Assembly (NCBI GenBank): GCA_900549495.1
Contig: UROL01000073.1
Span: 1 to 9,146, forward strand
Direction: 5' to 3'
Length of the DNA: 9,146 bases
Origin: an uncultured Eubacteriales bacterium
GTDB lineage: Bacteria > Bacillota > Clostridia > Oscillospirales > Oscillospiraceae
Shown: positions 7,019 to 9,146 of the stretch, in pieces
Numbering within the stretch: position 1 is the first letter of the stretch
Layout: the number at the start of each line of letters is the position of its first letter
The notes under the pieces: model-generated
The model's database searches: none
The model's input: only the letters and a program-made list of their open reading frames with translations
Told to the model about the DNA's origin: nothing
Position numbers and translations under genes: made by a program

Positions 7019-8188
7019 TCACAGATAGGCAGTCAATACATTCCGAATCTTCCGGGTGACAGAGGAGGTGCCGGTGTCCCGGCGCTGGCACAGCAGCAGC
7101 ACGGTAACCCCATTGGCGGGGCTGTTGCAGAAATAGGTGCCCAGCCAACCGTCCCAGCCGTATTCCCCGGGCCAGGGGTTGCACAGGGCCATCCCCGGCT
7201 GCTCCATCACCCGCATCAGGTTGCCATAGCCGTAGCCCGCCAGGCCGTCCCAGCTGCGCCACATGGAATCCAGCTGCCAGGGAGTGAGCTGGCCATGGGT
7301 CAGGAAGTTCACAGTGCCGGGCTGCATCACCCGCACACCCGCCAGCTGGCCGCCGTTCAGCAGCATCTGGGCGAATTTGGCATAGTCGCCAATGGTGGAG
7401 ACCAGTCCGGCCCCGCCGGACTCAAAGGCAGGAGCGGCATCCTGGGTATAGCGGATATCCAGATTGTTGGTGGGGTATGGCAGCAGCCTTCCCTCGGCCC
7501 GCTCATAGACCTGGGCCAGACGGTGGCGCTGCTTCTCCGGGACATAGAAGCCGGTATCTGCCATGCCCAGGGGCACAAACAGCTCCCGGCGCAGAAATTC
7601 CCCGAAGCGCAGGCCGCTGACCTGCTGGATTACCGCCCCCAGCACATCCGCCGAGGTGCCGTACAACCACCGCTCCCCGGGCTGGAAGGCCAGACTGCAC
7701 CGGCCCAGCCGGTTGGCCAGCTCCATGGTGTCCAGGGGGCTGCTGCCATAGAGGGCCTGATCCGCCTGGTGGAACACCGCCCCGGCCTCCCGCCCGGCTT
7801 CGTCGTCCCCGGGGTAGACCAGGCCGGAGGTCATATTCAGCAAATCCTTCACCTGGACATCCCGGCGGACGGGAACCCGCTCCCCCTGCTGCCAGACCGT
7901 CTGGTTCCGGAAGCCGGGGAGAAATTCCGACACGCTCTGGCCCAAATCCAGCTGCCCCCGCTCCACCAGGAGCATGGCGGCGGCGGCCGTCACCGGCTTG
8001 GTCATGGAGTACATTCTGGCAATGGTATCCCGGGAGAAGGGCACCCCCCGCTCCACATCCGCAAAGCCTGCCTGGGCGTAGGCCAGCTCCTCCCCGCCCC
8101 GGCGCACCAGCAGGTTCATTCCGGCAAATTCCTGCTCTGCTACCGCCCGGTCCAGCAGGGCCTGAAGCCGCTGTTTCAAATTTTCCAT
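7019..8188 (-). CDS. Beta-lactamase-fold serine hydrolase (class C beta-lactamase/esterase family)
   Basis: 389 residues, typical for the beta-lactamase-related serine hydrolase family. The nucleophile motif SMTK is at 61-64 (Ser61, Lys64) and the second motif YGTS at 176-179 (Tyr176 as the general base candidate). The third motif region GWDGWLGT (344-351) resembles the W-G-G/WxGxxGT form of EstB-type esterases rather than the KTG of true beta-lactamases. VKDLLNMTSGL (113-123) is also typical. There is no signal peptide, so a cytoplasmic esterase or peptidase role is likelier than antibiotic resistance; its position first in an apparent operon with a fucosidase suggests removal of ester groups from saccharides, which is inference. 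GGAGG lies 7 nt upstream of the ATG at 8188. A candidate promoter lies just upstream. Confidence 0.92.
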   Translation of the reverse strand: MENLKQRLQALLDRAVAEQEFAGMNLLVRRGGEELAYAQAGFADVERGVPFSRDTIARMYSMTKPVTAAAAMLLVERGQLDLGQSVSEFLPGFRNQTVWQQGERVPVRRDVQVKDLLNMTSGLVYPGDDEAGREAGAVFHQADQALYGSSPLDTMELANRLGRCSLAFQPGERWLYGTSADVLGAVIQQVSGLRFGEFLRRELFVPLGMADTGFYVPEKQRHRLAQVYERAEGRLLPYPTNNLDIRYTQDAAPAFESGGAGLVSTIGDYAKFAQMLLNGGQLAGVRVMQPGTVNFLTHGQLTPWQLDSMWRSWDGLAGYGYGNLMRVMEQPGMALCNPWPGEYGWDGWLGTYFCNSPANGVTVLLLCQRRDTGTSSVTRKIRNVLTAYL

Positions 8189-8216
8189 AGGTCATCCTCC
8201 TGTGGTTTTTTCTTCT

Positions 8217-8246
8217 ATTATAGCGGCGGGCCGCCGGGAAATACAA
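8217..8246 (-). promoter_or_regulatory. Candidate promoter of the serine hydrolase-fucosidase-kinase operon with a palindrome in the spacer
   Basis: On the minus strand, TTGTAT (8246-8241) and a perfect TATAAT (8222-8217) are 18 bp apart, giving a predicted start near 8210 and a leader of about 20 nt. The spacer holds the inverted repeat CGGCG-GGC-CGCCG (8224-8236), GC-rich in an AT-rich gap and placed where a bound regulator would occlude or distort the promoter. Confidence 0.6.
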
Positions 8247-8314
8247 CCATAAAAACAAGAGATTTTTACACCGGGAATCTCCCTGCCGGTGGGGGTGAGG
8301 GAAATGTAAATAAT

Positions 8315-8366
8315 TGTGTCAAAAATGTTAAAAGTATTTCAAATATATCATCAGCATATTGACACA
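8315..8366. promoter_or_regulatory. 8-bp inverted repeat, candidate operator pair of the resolvase-like gene
   Basis: TGTGTCAA (8315-8322) and TTGACACA (8359-8366) are perfect inverted copies with centres 44 bp apart, about four helical turns. The right arm covers the -35 box of the rightward promoter. Both arms carry TGTC, the start of half-sites bound by Tn3/gamma-delta-type resolvases, and the adjacent gene encodes a resolvase-type helix-turn-helix. The functional link is inferred. Confidence 0.5.
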
Positions 8367-8387
8367 CAAAATCAGCCATGCTATACT
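8359..8387 (+). promoter_or_regulatory. Near-consensus sigma-A promoter of the resolvase-like gene
   Basis: TTGACA (8359-8364), a 17-bp spacer, and TATACT (8382-8387). This is a perfect -35 and a -10 with one mismatch at optimal spacing. The transcript should start near 8394 and reach the ATG at 8420 after about 26 nt, with AAAGGAG (8403-8409) as the ribosome binding site. Confidence 0.88.
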
Positions 8388-8419
8388 GAATTTACCAATC
8401 GGAAAGGAGCAAACACTAT

Positions 8420-9146
8420 ATGAATTATATCTATCAAGGCAATCCGGATTCCCAGGCAGAACGCAGCGGCCTGAAGCAGCTCCTTGAGGAGCTGGAAGCC
8501 GGGGACTGCCTGGCTGTGGCCCAGCTCGCCGGCGCAGCAGACAGTGCCCAGGCACTTCTGGAGCTTTTGGAGAATTTACAGGCCCGGGGCATCCGCTTCC
8601 GGGCAGTGGACCAGGGACTGGATACCGGCACGCCGGAGGGGCAGTGCGCCGTAAGGCTGCTGCAGGCGGCACTGGCCCTGGACGGTGGGGAGAAGGATGC
8701 CCCCGCCAAGGGGCGCAAGCCCATTGAAATCGACGAGGAGCTGTTCGACCAGATTCTGGAGCGGTGGAAAAGCGGCGAAATCACCGCCCGTCAGGCCATG
8801 GCAGAGCTGAATCTTAAGCCCAACACCTTCTATCGCCGGGTCAAGGAGCGGGAGGGCAAGAGTGCCGAGTCCATCCTGGATGCTGCCAAGAATTTAGGGA
8901 AGGAAATCGTAAATACCGTTACCGAGGGCACCGAAGAGCTGCAAAAGGCCGCCGGAAAATACGATTTTACCTCCATCACCGACACGGTGAAGAAGAACAT
9001 CTCCGCCGCCGGGAAGGTATTCAGCAGCCGGATGGACAGCCTGAGCAAGGATTTCCAGGAGGCCATGAAGAAGCAGGAGGCCAAGCAAGAGGCAAAGCAG
9101 GCCGCCAAGGAGGCACCCGGCAAGGAGGCCCAGGAACCAGCCCCCC
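8420..9146 (+). CDS. Serine-resolvase-derived DNA-binding protein lacking the catalytic site, with C-terminal extension; 3' end beyond the window
   Basis: 242 codons are visible and the frame is still open at the right edge. Residues 15-90 read like the second half of a resolvase catalytic domain: RSGLKQLLEELEAGDC, LLELLENLQARGIRFR and LDTGTPEGQ match the RxGL, EGDV, LIEEL..RGV.FR and GIDTTTPxG blocks. The N-terminal strand with the nucleophile serine (YxRVS) is absent, and the LDRLGR active-site motif aligns to LAGAAD (36-41), so it should not recombine DNA. A resolvase-type helix-turn-helix follows (about 103-143: GEITARQAMAELN, LKPNTFYRRVKE). Residues 150-242 are a Lys/Ala/Glu-rich, probably helical extension not found in Tn3-type resolvases. 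An in-frame TGA at 8387-8389 excludes a longer N-terminus, and a strong promoter ends 32 nt upstream. Likely a domesticated transcription or chromosome-associated protein; the role is inference. Confidence 0.8.
   Translation, partial: MNYIYQGNPDSQAERSGLKQLLEELEAGDCLAVAQLAGAADSAQALLELLENLQARGIRFRAVDQGLDTGTPEGQCAVRLLQAALALDGGEKDAPAKGRKPIEIDEELFDQILERWKSGEITARQAMAELNLKPNTFYRRVKEREGKSAESILDAAKNLGKEIVNTVTEGTEELQKAAGKYDFTSITDTVKKNISAAGKVFSSRMDSLSKDFQEAMKKQEAKQEAKQAAKEAPGKEAQEPAP

Noticed and set aside
7019..8188. Antibiotic-resistance beta-lactamase
   Set aside because: There is no signal peptide or KTG motif; the third motif is of the esterase type and the operon context is sugar metabolism.
6878..8362. 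494-codon open frame on the plus strand opposite the serine hydrolase
   Set aside because: It is a mirror of a well-supported gene with strong GC third-position bias; the product has no recognisable domain.
8420..9146. Active mobile-element resolvase
   Set aside because: The catalytic serine region and the active-site arginines are absent, and no transposase or terminal inverted repeats are visible nearby.

Overview
The window looks like a chromosomal stretch from a gut-type Clostridia bacterium, most likely Oscillospiraceae/Ruminococcaceae-like. The reasons are GC-rich coding DNA with AT-rich intergenic gaps, AAGGAG/GGAGG ribosome binding sites, secreted proteins with TEAP/TEEP repeats, a YesM-type sensor kinase and a GH29 fucosidase. 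This placement is inference from style and gene content; no taxonomic marker gene is present.

Layout. Six genes read leftward (minus strand) and one reads rightward. From the left edge: a truncated lipoprotein (1-1309, minus) whose visible part ends with the opening motif of a BMP/PnrA-type substrate-binding domain; sfsA (1439-2116, minus), preceded by a possible 23-residue leader ORF that overlaps its start; a secreted protein with two similar beta-rich modules and eight TEAP repeats (2278-3522, minus); a YesM-family sensor histidine kinase (3687-5486, minus); a GH29 alpha-L-fucosidase (5533-7008, minus); and a beta-lactamase-fold serine hydrolase (7019-8188, minus). A 231-bp divergent intergenic region holds promoters for both directions. 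At the right edge a rightward gene (8420 to beyond 9146) encodes what reads as a serine-resolvase remnant: the catalytic N-terminus is gone, the arginine/aspartate active-site motif is erased, and the helix-turn-helix is kept and fused to a long charged C-terminal extension.

How the genes may work together. Serine hydrolase, fucosidase and histidine kinase are tightly spaced (10 and 46 nt gaps) and probably form one operon from a promoter near 8217-8246. The fucosidase has no signal peptide, so it should act on imported fucosylated saccharides. The kinase could sense an extracellular ligand linked to this supply, but no response regulator lies in the window. The two exported proteins could bind extracellular ligands. 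sfsA seems functionally unrelated.

The most novel item is the resolvase-derived protein at the right edge. Its strong promoter has a -35 box inside one arm of an 8-bp inverted repeat whose arms contain TGTC, suggesting an autoregulated DNA-binding protein rather than a recombinase.
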